A stretch of DNA of 64,000 bases from contig JAGYXB010001943.1 of assembly GCA_022495005.1 (NCBI GenBank), forward strand, positions 868,001 to 932,000, given 5' to 3'. Every line of letters starts with the position of its first letter. Positions within the stretch are counted from its first letter, which is position 1. Below, one piece after another: positions 11,968 to 24,020 of the stretch. Origin of the DNA: Rhyacophila brunnea (Eukaryota; Arthropoda; Insecta; Trichoptera; Rhyacophilidae). Below the pieces are notes generated by a model. That model was not told the DNA's origin. It was given only the letters and a program-made list of their open reading frames with translations, and made no database searches. A program made the position numbers and the translations under genes.

Positions 11968-14308
11968 TATTCTGCCGTCCTAAGCGAAAGAGCGGTATCT
12001 CATTTTTTTTCGTTTTCTGGTTTTTGTTGCCTTATGAACATTCAGGGGGTGCCACATCTATTTTTCTAAGCGATATAGCCGCATCTCATTTTTAAATAGG
12101 TAAAATAAGCTAATTAAATATGGCGTATCTCAAAATCACAATGAAATCCTAAGCGCAATAGCAGTATCTCAATTTCCTAAGCGGTTTAGTGGAATCTCTG
12201 AGATACGCCCTTTTCGCTTACCATTATGACCGAAAAAGCTCACAATATTTCGCTAGCGACAATGCCATAATTGTCGGCTTGACGTTTCGGCGTGTATTAT
12301 TGTAGGTTTGACAAGCGTGTTTTCATCAAAAATATATCAAGAGTGTATTCAAGAACGATGAAAATGATGATTATGTGTCAATAAAATATAAAGGAATTAG
12401 GTAAGACATTAATATTATTCAAATACAATGCATTTAAATTTCTCGAAAAAATGCATGTGAGGTTATGTCAATCACATTCGATCAAATCGACTTTTATATT
12501 CTTTTATACTACAATATTATCAGCGATTGTTGCGAAATTTGGTTGTTTTCAAAGTAAGTATTCTGAAATCTATATCTAAAACTGAGAAAGAATTAATAAA
12601 GAATAATTCAGCTGTTGCTGAAACGATTTTTTTTCGGTTCGATATATCTTCAAACACGCGTGTTAACATGATCTTACTCCCTACTTCATTTAGCTTCAAA
12701 TGTGTTAATCGTGTTGAATAATAAAATGCCTAATTCTTGTCAAATTTGGGATCACAGAGATTATAAGTAAATATTTCACTGTATAATGTTATTATTAATT
12801 TCACTAATGATTAATAAAAAATCTTAACTATATTCTAAAGATCGAGAGGTTTAAAAGAATACTATTGTATGTATTAAAAATACTTTATGCAGTCATCAAT
12901 TGTTAAAAATAAATATAAAGGATAATCAGGCTTCAAAATAATATAAATAGATTATCTACAACGTTTAGGAAATGTCCAGGCTTATGCTTTGAAAATACCA
13001 TAAAACCTCAATTTTGACCTACGCGACGCGGCGCACGTGGGCCGTTAAGTCCGGACTTTGCGGACTTACGTCATTTCAGAAACTGTTAAATGTTCGGAAC
13101 CTGATGTTGGTGAGGCAATGCAGAACAATTTGGGTGGGTATGGTTTCAGAAATGCTTCAGGATGAAAACATATTGTGTTTTGAAGGTAACTTTTATTTGT
13201 TTTAATCGATATAATTCAATATTATGTCCGTATTTATAGTGTATCAGATAAAGGCCAAGCAATACAATATTACTTATAATACGTGATTTTATTATTTCAG
13301 ACCAACGTAGATGTAATGTGATATTATTTTTGGCCGCCAGTTAGTCCTGCTACTGCTACTGCGACTATGTATGATGTTACTTCTTTGAATCAAACAGAAT
13401 CTCCAATAAATGATATTATAGTTGAAGATTCTTCATTATTATTAGAACTTGAGCCAGTTAATCCTGTCAGTTCTAATAACACTGTCACTGAAGATATTCG
13501 ACAAATATTGGATGAGGGTGAGATTAATGAGAATAATGGCACAGGTGAAATTTTTAGTGAACGTAAACGCAACAGTGATGTCCTTTACACAAAAAAGGGA
13601 TTAATTAGAAAGAGAAAAAAGTTTGATTTGTGTTTAAAAGAACTAAAAAAACAAAAGTTGCAAAAAATAGCAGAAATACATGCAGTAAAAAAATGTTGTG
13701 ATACTGAAAAAATGTGCTCATAAGTGCGCTGAAATGATATCTGAAGAAAGGACGCAGTTTCTTAACAAAGAATTTTGGAAATATACAGTTCTATGGCAAG
13801 AAAGTCTTTCATATTACATCATGTTTCAAACGTTCCTGTCAAGCAAAATGACAGTTAGTCGTGTGTGCTGAGAACGATTTTAGAAGTAATAACACTTCGC
13901 ACATCATTTAGTTCTGACAACGCGACTGGCGCGTTTGCATTAGTTGGCCATTAGATATAATTAACATGATATTTAAAACTTGATTTGTACGAAAGTATAA
14001 AAGAATGCAAGTTTTTGAAAATAAATGTAAGTTTTCCTACAACATCATAAAGGCCGAGGTCGTATCTATTATTTCGAAACCAAATTTACTAAGCAAAATG
14101 GACGTATCTCATTTATTAGCTTAAGTTTTTAATTTTTAATTAAAATTAACCCATAAGCAGTTAGGTAAGTATGAGAATAGGTATTATATCGCATATAAAC
14201 ATCAAATAATAATTTAAAAAGTGGTGCGGTTTGTATCTTTACAAAATTGCTCATAGCCAAAAATTAACATTTTTGAGATACTGCTCTTTCGCTTAGGACG
14301 GCAGTATT
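11968..14308. mobile_element. 2.33-kb DNA transposon with 31-bp TIRs, superfamily unassigned
   Basis: The ends at 11972-12002 and 14274-14304 are inverted repeats of 31 bp with one mismatch (outermost CTGCCGTCCTAAGCG). They are flanked by the same 4 bases, tatt (11968-11971, 14305-14308). Degenerate copies of the end motif, 'cctaagcg...atctca', recur inside the left end near 12066, 12148 and 12176, and one lies near 14089. Such subterminal repeats usually bind transposase. The interior holds a lysine-rich, partly acidic open frame (13367-13723) that appears to continue one frame over, plus a possible LINE remnant near 13010-13200. No DDE core was recognised. Confidence 0.85.
13367..13723 (+). 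CDS. Transposon-encoded protein fragment, unknown family
   Basis: This 118-codon frame lies inside the 2.33-kb transposon. It has an acidic, Ser/Thr/Asn-rich first half and a basic segment (residues about 78-108, with RKRKKFDLCLKELKKQK) of coiled-coil or nuclear-localisation character. It ends with a cysteine pair (KKCCDTEKMC). If one base is skipped near 13715 the sequence continues as a cysteine-containing segment with EERTQFLNKEFW (13721-13860) before a stop. That suggests a frameshifted longer protein. The C-x3-C plus FW pattern reminds me of uncharacterised transposon proteins in insects, but I cannot name the family. Confidence 0.45.
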   Translation: MYDVTSLNQTESPINDIIVEDSSLLLELEPVNPVSSNNTVTEDIRQILDEGEINENNGTGEIFSERKRNSDVLYTKKGLIRKRKKFDLCLKELKKQKLQKIAEIHAVKKCCDTEKMCS

Positions 14309-14899
14309 GTCAGTACAACAAATGCGTGTAGTTTTGATATTAAGTTTTTTGTGCCCAGAAATATACTCTGCAGTATTTATCGTGATCTCGTTTATTTGAC
14401 TTCAAATTTCAATTTCAATTTTATAATACAGATGACAAAAATTGGGATTCCAATTTTCTCTGAATACATGTTTTCCACAACCATCTATCTGTAAAAACTT
14501 TCTTTGGCTGTTTCAGCAAAAAGTTACGCCTTTTAGATACGGGTAGATCTTTCTATGTATGTATTGTCATCTTTCGTTTAGTTTAGTCTGCAAATTTTAC
14601 AATTTTATTTTCTCACAGTCGTACAGACTAAACATTTTTTTTAAATTTTATTTGATATAATATTATACGTAAAACCGATCTAATATTAAATGTGTGAGGA
14701 CAGAAAAATACAGAAAATGACTTTTGTAGTTTTAATGATCTTTCAGTTTATTAAAAAAACTGCACTAAAACCTATACTTTGTGCTATTTATATGGGCATC
14801 GTATACCCAATAATTATAGATATATTAGTTAGGTTTATTATTTATAATAAACAATACAAAAATAATTTTAAAACCCCACGAAGAAAAGAAGCACCAGCA

Positions 14900-15080
14900 A
14901 TGGACGAGTGGTAACGTGACCGCTTCTAAAGCCATGGGCCCAAATCCTGGTTCTGGCAAATTTACATATTATTAGTTTTCGATGTGTACTTGGATTACAG
15001 AACAGATTAATAAATATAAATGTAAAAACCATCGTCAAGGACCAAAGTTTTGAAGCAGGATAATCTATGGCATGACCGCC
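14900..15080 (+). repeat. Degenerate tRNA-derived SINE-like sequence
   Basis: A tRNA-like head is suggested by 'agtggtaacgtgaccgcttc' (A-box region) followed by 'gggcccaaatcctggtt' (B-box region). The body 'ttcgatgtgtacttggatta' parallels the layout of other SINEs in the window. It is diverged, and no flanking duplication was found. Confidence 0.4.
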
Positions 15081-15304
15081 ATAAAACCCACATTACCCGC
15101 GTTACATTAACGTGACAAACTAAAATGCATATTATGATACAGACGTATCTATTGAAAATAACATATTCTCTAACACGTGTTTAAGTTTATCCAATATTTT
15201 TTCCACACTCGACATCTCTAGCTAGATACCCAGTAGGATAATCAAGTTTCCATTAATTTTGTGTTCAATGATTTGGACCCTAATGCGCCGTCAGCCCTGT
15301 TGCT

Positions 15305-15358
15305 TGGCGATTATAGGTTGAATAAGTGACCAACATCTACTTCTCGTAAAAAAAAAAC
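15305..15358 (+). repeat. Body fragment of SINE family S1
   Basis: The segment 'aggttgaataagtgaccaac' followed by 'atctacttctcgtaaa' matches the middle of the SINE at 27043-27290, where the same part reads 'taggttgagttgagcaagtg' then 'catttctcgtaaa'. Head and tail are missing. Confidence 0.5.
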
Positions 15359-16677
15359 TCTGCTCGTTAAAACGTTAGACGACCTAAGAGCGGAATTCAG
15401 AATCATTTGTCATAACTAAAATTTCCTTAGCACAAAACACTATGCAAAAACATGTCCTTAGTCTTAAAAGCTTCTTTTTTCTATTGAAAATTATACCATA
15501 TTTAAAAGTTCTCTTTCCTATAGTTTAGGTAAATTATTTTGTAATTGTTAAACGATAACAAAAATATGACAACTGCATTTTATAAATGCAATAACTTTAA
15601 ATCAAATACATAATTAATATTTAATTATAATACTCTTATATTTAATATACGTGATTTAACAGGCACCGCAAGATATTTTTTTTACATGGTAACACTAGCG
15701 TCAAGTGTCATTCTGCCTGGCATCTTGTATTTCTGTGGACTGGCGTATAAAAAGTAAAATAATATTCTGCATGTACATGCCAAACAAATTAACACTATCA
15801 ATATCCATATTGAGATAAATTGTTAAATGAATTTGAGTATATGGACTGTTTTATAGACACGCGAATTTTGACAGCAGCTGTCAGTGGTAAATGGTAACAC
15901 AGAAGGGGGCGTGTTCATAACAAACGTAGTCTATGGTTAAGGATTCCTTAACTCTATAGTCAGTATAGTCTATAGTTAAGTCATGCTTTTCGACAACTTA
16001 TCCTTAAGATCGAAATATTGGATTCAGCATTCCGCTCCTAGATCATAGACATAGATAGCTAATGAAATACTTGACTTAATCCAGATTATCGTTAAAATTA
16101 CTTTTAAGAAAAATGACTGCACGTACTTGTGTGTAATTAACTTACAACGTTTAGTGTCTGTCAATCATTGGAATGATTTACTGCATAATATAAAATGGCT
16201 TGAAAATTTCACACATCACAATGAGAGCGGTATCAAATAAACTGTGCATGAGAATATGATTGCATCGGTCCTGGTAGCCTAAGTGCAGTTTAATAATGCA
16301 ATGTTAAGATGCAATTTGTCCCAAGGCAAATCACATGCGAGATAGGACTGGACACCTTCACGGACGAATGATAAATTACCTATGCATCGGCATTAAAGTG
16401 GTTTCTCATACTGTAATATTAATATGTGTATAGAATAATTAGTTTGTTTATTATTGGACACTCGTAATTTCAATTGATGTAAGTATATATGAGATAAAAT
16501 AGTAAACTTTCATCACATTTTTTATATAGTAGGTAGATATAAGTTACAAATGCATATATAAATTTATTTATTTACATGACACAAACATTTCATATTAAAA
16601 AATGTAAACGATATTAAAAACAAAATAATAGGTACTTCTGTAATATAATTTTATGGTCATTATATATATTTATTATA
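15359..16677. other. Non-coding stretch, nothing recognised
   Basis: AT-rich DNA with no supported gene or repeat partner. A slightly GC-richer segment near 15840-15920 is not coding in any frame. Confidence 0.4.
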
Positions 16678-17078
16678 TTAAGAGCATACACAAGTGAAAC
16701 GGCAAATTATTTTCAACAGTAGGTGGAGCGAAATTTCGCAGTCGTCGCCAATCGGAGACTGACAGTCGAGGTGTGAGCACGTCAATTTGTTTTGTGATGG
16801 CGTCGGAGGAATATATTCTAAAATCGTGTAAAGATGACTAAAAAATACTACATTCCTTAAATTCTTAAAAACTACATTCCGCATGTACTTGAAAAAGAAA
16901 ACATGTCAATGAATATACTATTATTATTACGAATATAATAATAAACATAACATTAAAAGGACGCATGTTGAATTTTTATGACAAATTATATTTCGTTCGG
17001 CTCGCGTCATTTGCACAATCCGCGCATCGCCTAGTCACAATCTTTTAAGACCATGCCGCAGCTGAAGTATAGCCTTAA
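16678..17078 (+). mobile_element. TTAA-flanked MITE (piggyBac- or Kolobok-type), copy 1
   Basis: The element is 16682-17074 (393 bp) between TTAA at 16678-16681 and TTAA at 17075-17078. The left end GAGCATAC and the right end (inverse of GGCTATACTTCAG) are short terminal inverted repeats. Internal blocks 'gtcaatttgttttgtgatgg' and 'atttcgttcggctcgcgtca' are shared with copies at 35193-35899 and 53037-54833. Insertion at TTAA is typical of the piggyBac and Kolobok superfamilies. No transposase is present. Confidence 0.85.
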
Positions 17079-18202
17079 GTTGTCTCTAATGTATTGAAAA
17101 GATTTTTAAGATTTTAAATTAAAGACTATCTTTAATATTTTTTTAATATTTGTATTAAAAAACATCGATTTTTTATTTTATGTTTTATATCAAAATTATG
17201 TTATATTGTTATATATATTATAAAGAAAACTCCATTTTTAAAGTCATATACCTATTAAGACACACGGCATTGCAGTGAACGCGCGTAGACGTGCGTCAAC
17301 GCAGGTTTTACTTGATTCCAATTGCATTCGAATATAATCAAATAAGACTGAAATGGCGCGTGTCTGCACCCTAACACGTCTTGGTATACCCAAATGTATC
17401 CTATTAAAATCTCCATTTACATTTTTAAAAAAAATGTCAAATTGTGATGTTAATGGAATACATCTGGAAACAAATACGACGTGTTAACTGTGTTAGTCAA
17501 TGAGATTTGACAGCTCAAGGTTAACGCGGTTATAGGCGACCGTGTTAAAAAATACAGCGCCTCACAATTAACTTCCTGGAATAATTAACTGCCTAAATAC
17601 CACATATTGTGATATTTATCACTTTTTTATATATTTTGGAGTTAAATGATAATATGTTAGAATAGATAAATTATTAATTTTAACACTACAAATAAGAATC
17701 TAGTCAGAAAATTAATATGCCAAAAATTGATTATTACATAATTTGATAAATCTTATAAATATAAATATTAGAAAGAAACTAAAATAAAGAAGATTGCCAT
17801 ATTTTGTCGACAAATATTTAAATTTTTAACTTATGACACCGGTAGGTAGTTTAAACTTATATTTTGAGAAGCTCTGCTTTATGAAATTTTTTCTCTTGTA
17901 TGAATGGATGCATTTCAATAGACAATAATTTGCGTTCGAATACATAAAATATGTTGAGAGACTCCTTGCACATGATTTGCTACTTGAAACCATGTGGTGT
18001 GTTGCAAAGTTTCTTTGTAGGGATTTGAGTTATTTTGACGGATTGTAATTATAAATTTATTGTATATAGTGAATGTTACATATTTTTGCTAGTGAGAGGT
18101 TAAATAAAATGAAGATAAATGAGTACTTTTACTTATTAGTAATAAATTATATTACCTCACTTATGTATGCAATAACTGTAATTACAACAAATAGAGAAAT
18201 AA
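17079..18202. other. Non-coding stretch
   Basis: Nothing is recognised except a CpG-containing patch near 17270-17310 and 17350-17390. It has no open frame and no repeat partner that I could see. Confidence 0.4.
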
Positions 18203-18693
18203 TTAATTAAAAGATAAAAAGAGCTTATATACTTACCACGTTTTTAAATTTTCTGTTGAATCATATAAACTTGATAATTCTATGTATTAATTAAAACTTT
18301 TTATTGTACTTGATAGAAATACTGAATAAATATAGATTACTGAAATGTTATTTTGACATTTCATATTGATTTCCATAGTAACGCACGTATATATTAATAA
18401 TTTGGTTGCTAGGACCCCTTAGCAACCAACAATAATAACTTTCCATACAAAACAGAATTAACTAAAAATAAATTCAATTCTGCTTAAAAATGGCTAAAAG
18501 TATTAAAAGAATGCATTGTCGTCGTGTTTTGATATATTCTAAAAGTTTCAAATGTATATATAGTCGGAAAGTTAGTTAAAAATCTTCAATCGTCCAATAC
18601 AAATCTTGGACAAACAAGACAAAATTTATACTGGACACACAAGAAAAAATCGGTACCGGACAAACAAGAATACGAGCTAATAAAAACGTGGTA
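18203..18693 (+). repeat. Dispersed repeat family R4, copy 2
   Basis: This copy is similar to 490-911 throughout. It has the lead-in 'agataaaaagagcttatata', left end TTACCACGTTTTT, the central block 'catattgatttccatagtaa' and right end AAAAACGTGGTA. Both ends carry the same CAACG-to-CCACG type change, so the inverted ends still match each other. Confidence 0.7.
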
Positions 18694-19980
18694 AAATGTT
18701 CGATTCGAAGAAAATGTACGCTGATATCAATCAGAATTGAAAGATTTTGCTGGTTTTGTCATGTGCACGATATATACATAAAGTATAAAGAAAGTATGAA
18801 TCAATAATTTACAGCATGAAGTAAAACTTAGGTGAAGTGGTGGGCTAAAAATTCTCTAGAGCTATTTAACACTGCCAAATACTTGAAGTACCTACCCACG
18901 ATATATTTCGTATTGATAAAATGGATGGATGATGATGATATGGATTTATCAAAACATTTCTTAATGCTGAATAACTCAAATTTTAGAATTACACGAGAAG
19001 TGCTGCATCATTTTCAATCAATGGTCTGTTTTTTTTTTCAAATCCATGTTGTCAATGTTGTCTGTCATAAGTATCTAATATTTCATTATATTATTTATGT
19101 CAAAAATATCCGCAAACACCCCAGATCTAAAATTAAAATATTCACATTAAAGTATGTAGGTATTATACGCCTCTACCTTGGGGAGCACAAGTCGGAAAAA
19201 ATTTCCATTTCAAATATATGCAGCAACATAAATATTCGCGGGCATTATCTCCCGCCAAATAGTGACAGACCGCGCGCTTGGATTGTTCGTTTTTCATGTC
19301 GGCGACATCTGACTGAAATTGGTCCTTTATTTTTCCGACTGACAGATGAATGACATTAATCTACATTTGGAGGTTAGGTGCCCCGTCGTTTTCCCGCGAT
19401 TTTTACATTTAACACGATGGCATAACGCGTTTGAAAGGATTCGCGTCCATTGCACATTTTGTACAATTGTGATTAACATACCTAATAATAATTGAGTACT
19501 TACCTAGTATTATAATATTATTGTCATTATTATATTCTTATACCTTATTAAGACATCAATAACAGAAAAATTCTAAATGATTCAAAGTTTCAACAAAAAT
19601 AATCATCAATAATATGACAAAAAAATTAATAAGTAATTTAAAATACCTCATTATTTTGATAAACCAATTTTTCATCGATTCGTAGGTCAGTGATTAATAT
19701 ACATTCAACTATCGCGACCAGACGTGCAAGCAAAAAAATATGAGGGGGTCTATTTAAAAAAAATACCCATAATAATTTTCTATCGATTTTTAAACGCAGC
19801 AAGAGTGGATGGGTTAAATTTATCCCGCGGATTTTCACACTTTTTCCAGATATATACCCCATACCCAGATACTCCGTACATTTAGTCAAGCTGATAAACA
19901 CCTAGTCTGCAGATAAACCTGCGAATTATTACGACCTGTCGCAAGTGATTATCGAATACGCGTGGTCTATCTGTTATAAT
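18694..19980. other. Non-coding stretch with one long chance ORF
   Basis: A 173-codon open frame (18832-19353, +) has no conserved motif and crosses a T-run. Its CpG-rich last third (19240-19340) contains the small palindrome 'catgtcggcgacat'. I do not regard it as a gene. The minus-strand frame at 19638-19901 is likewise unsupported. Confidence 0.35.
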
Positions 19981-19994
19981 TATTATTATTATTA

Positions 19995-20225
19995 AGAGCG
20001 TTAGTGTCCGTTTGTGTCATCCGCACTTTTGGACATGCAGCATCAGAATATGAGAATGCAAACATTGCATAACCATGATGAGTGCACCAATTTGTGAGTG
20101 CCACGGGTCTTCCACTAACATAGGCCTTGCGTGCCGTAGAATACTGAGAGGACTGGAACCAAACCTTGAAGAAGGCTGTTCGACAGCCAAATTATCTGGG
20201 TCATATCCTCAGTGATGAAATCTTG
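19995..20225. repeat. Diverged repeat pair, member 1
   Basis: This segment aligns weakly but in the same orientation with 45960-46165. Shared landmarks are 'tttgtgtcatccgc' against 'tttgtatcatccgc', 'gagtgcc', and 'gaaggctgttcgacagccaa' against 'gaagactgtttgatttccaa'. It is probably an old transposable-element fragment. No ends could be defined. Confidence 0.4.
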
Positions 20226-20784
20226 ACGAAGGACCCTAAACCACCATCCTTAAGTGCACTCCTGATAGCGACAATAAAGGTTAAAATGTTTCTAAGTTCA
20301 TTCAATAATTTATAATATATGCAAGTAAAAACGTCGGTACATACACTAAATGTAACATAATAATGTGCATGAACGTGACGCAAGTATTATTGACAGCAAA
20401 TCTATGCAATATGTCTAAGCTAATGTGGCATCCCACTTACAATTATTAATAATGAATAGCGAAATAAATAGTCGAGTTGATAAGTTAGTTCATGGATGCA
20501 TGTTTTTGACCATAACCTTTACAGTGAGTTCTGTTAAATCAGGAAATTTTATTTCCTGCTGAGAAAACAGATAAGTAAGAGAGATAATTTATATCATTAA
20601 ATTTCCTATGTAAAATGCATATATTTTTTGTGTTTTCTTGACAAGAAAACTTATGTAAAAGACTCCAATTAGATATTCCCTGATAAGAAAAATATACGAC
20701 AAAAATATTTTAAACACCTTCCATTTACCTATCTATGTATAGAGGATCGTTCTTTAGAATTGGTGGTATAAAAAATAGTTGTCG

Positions 20785-20895
20785 AGTTTACCGCCAGAGG
20801 CTGCGAAGCGATTCGCGGCAAGCGAGCCAAAAAATTAAATGGCTCCCTTGGGTGCCCGGGGAGGAGCACCACCGCGACGGCTCTGAAGAGAAATG
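20785..20895. other. GC-rich patch, unidentified
   Basis: This is about 110 bp of high GC in very AT-rich surroundings. It contains small palindromes such as GCGAAGCGATTCGC and the block 'gggtgcccggggaggagcac'. It does not encode a recognisable peptide and is not a tRNA. It could be a structured RNA, a SINE head or foreign remnant DNA. Confidence 0.3.
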
Positions 20896-21394
20896 AAAAA
20901 GTAAATTGCTAAAAAAGACGGAAAAATTGTGTTTAAGAATAATTGAGATAGAGATAATGACAATTTCTCGAAATTTTATCTCTTTTTTCTCCAGTCTTTT
21001 TTACGGTTTTATCTTTACAAAATCTCGACGAAAATACCAATTATGACGATAAACTGTTATAAATGTATGATTTTTCTTACTTTCGTTCGTTATTTTAGTA
21101 TTTATAATACAGACACTAACATTTCCAATAATTCACTGATACGGCGAAACTCAAATTTTGGATAGCCAATGAGAACGTTAGGTTGAAAATATTATCAAAT
21201 AAAACTTTTTGTATGATAGAACACATCTTAGTGACGTCTCGTGGAAGTTTTCAGGTCGTGCAATGCTTCCGGGCCTCACGGCAATACAATTTACCGCAAA
21301 TGATTCCAAGCTGTGGTAGATCTTACCTGATTCCAATTGGAATCAGTATATTATTATTGTCACATTATCGAGGCGAAAAATTAACTGAAGAATA

Positions 21395-21647
21395 GTTATA
21401 TTCAGGGCTCGAAATGGAACGGAAAGCACCGGAGCGCCGTTCCGGCTCGTTAAATTTGTAAAATTATCGCTCCGTCTCGTGGAAAAAAGATGTTGACCAT
21501 CTAGGCTAGATAGGGCATAGAATAGAAAATCTGACACACTTATTTTTATAAAATACACATACGATTTGATGACTATGTAAATATCTTCAAAAAATTTGTC
21601 GAGCGCTCCGGTTCGTAAACTTTTCCATTTCGAGCGCTGGTTATATT
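21395..21647. mobile_element. hAT MITE (CAGGGCTCG family), copy 1, exact 8-bp TSD
   Basis: The element is 21403-21639 (237 bp). It runs from CAGGGCTCGAAATGGAA to the inverse of CAGCGCTCGAAATGGAA. It is flanked by the identical octamer gttatatt on both sides (21395-21402, 21640-21647). The CAG-start ends and 8-bp duplication place it with hAT. The GC-rich subterminal block 'cggagcgccgttccggctcg' recurs in the second copy at 61271-61440. No coding sequence is present. Confidence 0.93.
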
Positions 21648-21662
21648 ATTAATAATATTGAA

Positions 21663-21895
21663 TAGTTTTGGTACTGTTCGGTTATCAGGAATACAGCGGA
21701 AAACACATTCTGAAAATAGCCGATAAACTGGATTATTTGTTAGGTTAACCTAACTTAACCTAACCTAACCTAACCTAACCCAACCCAACCCAACCTAACC
21801 TATACTAACCCAAACTAACAAATAATCCAGTATATCGGGTATTTTCAAAATGTGTTTTCCGCTGTATTTATGATAACCGAACAGTACCATAGTTT
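21663..21895. mobile_element. Fold-back element with a telomere-like repeat loop
   Basis: Arms of about 75 bp at 21669-21743 and 21812-21889 are inverted copies (outermost TGGTACTGTTCGGTTATC). They enclose a degenerate run of CCTAA units (21742-21813), the complement of the insect telomere repeat TTAGG. The flanks tagttt at 21663-21668 and 21890-21895 are identical and may be a 6-bp target duplication. No coding sequence is present. The superfamily is not assigned. Confidence 0.85.
21742..21813. repeat. (CCTAA)n / TTAGG-like interstitial array
   Basis: About a dozen 5-bp units, mostly CCTAA with CCCAA variants, form the loop of the fold-back element. This matches the canonical arthropod telomere repeat. 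Because it sits inside a bounded element it is more likely part of that element than a telomere-healing scar. Confidence 0.85.
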
Positions 21896-23783
21896 TTCGC
21901 CTGCGGTGCTTGTTTTTTACAGATAATACTAATAGCGGATGGATTTGTCAGAATTATGAAGGTATCATTGCATTTTTGTAAATGACCAAATGAAAAAATA
22001 TTATTAAGGATCTTAGGAATGGGGCTGTCTATATAAGACTTCACGCCCTAAGACGTGTCCGTGGTCTCATATAATGTGATGATTCGTACCAACAAGAATA
22101 GGAATGTTCTACAAATTTGGTGTCACACAACTAATAAAATAATAAATATTAATATAATAGGTAGGTACCTCCACAAATGATTTTCAACAAATGCATGGGT
22201 GCTTCGAAACTTTCGAGTATAGGTATCAAGGGTATAAAAGATTTTGAGACAATTTTTTTACGATGGAGGGAAGGTGCGGTCAAAAATATCGAAAATCCTG
22301 TGACGTCATTTATGCACGACACCTAATCAAATTTGGAAAAATTAAAACTAAACCATTGATAGAGAGCACCATTCCGATTCTGCTTATTGTACTTATGGAC
22401 ATCACTGTTCATATCAATGTACCCACTGAGTAACCAAAACTAAGCAAATCAATATAATATTATGTAATATAAAACTGGTGATTGTTTACCTGTGTAGTCG
22501 CAGTGCAGTCATGACCTCTTCTGGATAAAAAAAAACTGTATGCTCGTTTTAGAGTTTGGCTTATCGGGCACCAATAAGGGGTTCGAGACAAACCAATGCG
22601 TTCCCTTGAGACGTCGACATTTTCAGTGATGTGCTGCGTATATTGTTTTTAAAATTTTATTACAATATTATCTTACTATATTGTAATATATTTTTTATTG
22701 TAACTTTTTCTTTTTTATTTAATGTCATATTGTACGTATATTTGTAACATTTACATCTCGTTTAGTAATTAATTCTGTATGCGAAAGGAGGAAATGGGAG
22801 ATAAGTCTCAAATTACTACTTTTCAAGAAAGTTAAAGAAAGATCGAGTATGGTAATCTGTTTCTGTATGAAATTTAGTAATTTATGAAACGTTTTGACTC
22901 GTCCTTTTTCTCATTCATTGTGGTTTATTTGGCATAATATTCAAATCAGTTTTTAAGACTTTTCTCCGTTTTCTTTCGCACGCAAAACTAATTACTTTAT
23001 TTAAATCCTGACGTTAAATTTTGTTTTTTTGTAATTTTACAAAATAAAATTCTACGTAATTTTCTAATAAGAATCTTCTTCTTCTTTACGTCTTCCAAGT
23101 TAATATGATATTTTTACTGATTCCCGCCACTTAAATGTAATTTTGAAGAATATGTCAAAAACACCCTTTTTCTTATACGAACCTTAATCCTAGCGCATAA
23201 ATACCTTTCTTCTTCAGATGCTCCCGGGTGCGTTAATGAGTGTCATTCCAACCTCCCCCTCGCCCCCCGCCAGTTTGCAATAAGGGATGCGCTTCATAAA
23301 ATAATAACTTTGAAACAGGGGTGAAGAAAATGGATGGTCATAGCGCTCCTTAATTAACCGGCTTTCCCCAGCGGGCGAGAAAACTCTTAATATCGTTCGT
23401 GACTAGTTTCAAAGATTAAATACCTACCTTTATCACTTTTGGGATTTCTCGAAATATGAGATTTAAAGAAAGCTTTAATTTACTTAATAAATGTATTGTA
23501 TAATTCATTTGAATCTGCTTTTTATTTCTTATTAAATATTCTCTAATCACAATGGAACTTAGCTTGATTACGTAAAAAAATAATGTATATGTTGGACAGC
23601 AAATATATGTATATTGATGGAGAATTAATTTACAAATAAATTGTCCGAAAATAAAAGCTGGAACAGAGTGCATTTGGACGTGTGATATTCTGTGATATTG
23701 AATGAAAATACCAACTACTGACATTGAAAACCTATCATTATCAAAGTTTCGCTGAACTAGGTACCAAAGAAAGACTAATGATA
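21896..23783. other. Non-coding stretch with a GC-richer core
   Basis: No gene is recognised. The segment 23210-23375 is less AT-rich, has no repeat partner in the window and contains 'ccttaattaaccggctttcc'. It would be a candidate intronic regulatory element if conserved in related species. That cannot be judged here. Confidence 0.3.
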
Positions 23784-24020
23784 GTCCGCAACAGTGATTC
23801 CAACCGTACTATAATTACAGTACAATACCTACTATAATTTTTAATTCCACGAAAAATGTAAAATACTATAATTTTACGCCAAATATATACCAAAATACTA
23901 TAATTTTAAAAGATTCAAGACAAAAAATGTTCCTGTACTATATATTTTTCAGAAATACTATAATTTGTATGCCTTTGTCCTATAATCAGGCATAGAAAAT
24001 ATAGCAACACTGGTTCGCAA
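23784..24020. mobile_element. hAT MITE (CAGTGTTGCCAAC family), short copy
   Basis: The element is 23792-24012 (221 bp), from CAGTGATTCCAACCG to the inverse of CAGTGTTGC. The flanks gtccgcaa (23784-23791) and gttcgcaa (24013-24020) match at 7 of 8 bases. The motif 'actataattt' or a close variant occurs at least five times inside. A longer copy with exact duplications is at 49651-50128. Confidence 0.85.

Noticed and set aside
13014..13205. Reverse-transcriptase remnant (SILTYA...TWAVKSG-like)
   Set aside because: Suggestive of a LINE thumb region, but too short and diverged to call. It lies inside the DNA transposon.
18832..19353. 173-codon + strand ORF
   Set aside because: No domain, background codon composition and a T-run inside. 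No splice or repeat support.
21742..21813. Telomere or chromosome-fusion scar
   Set aside because: The CCTAA run is confined to the loop of a bounded fold-back element with matching flanks.
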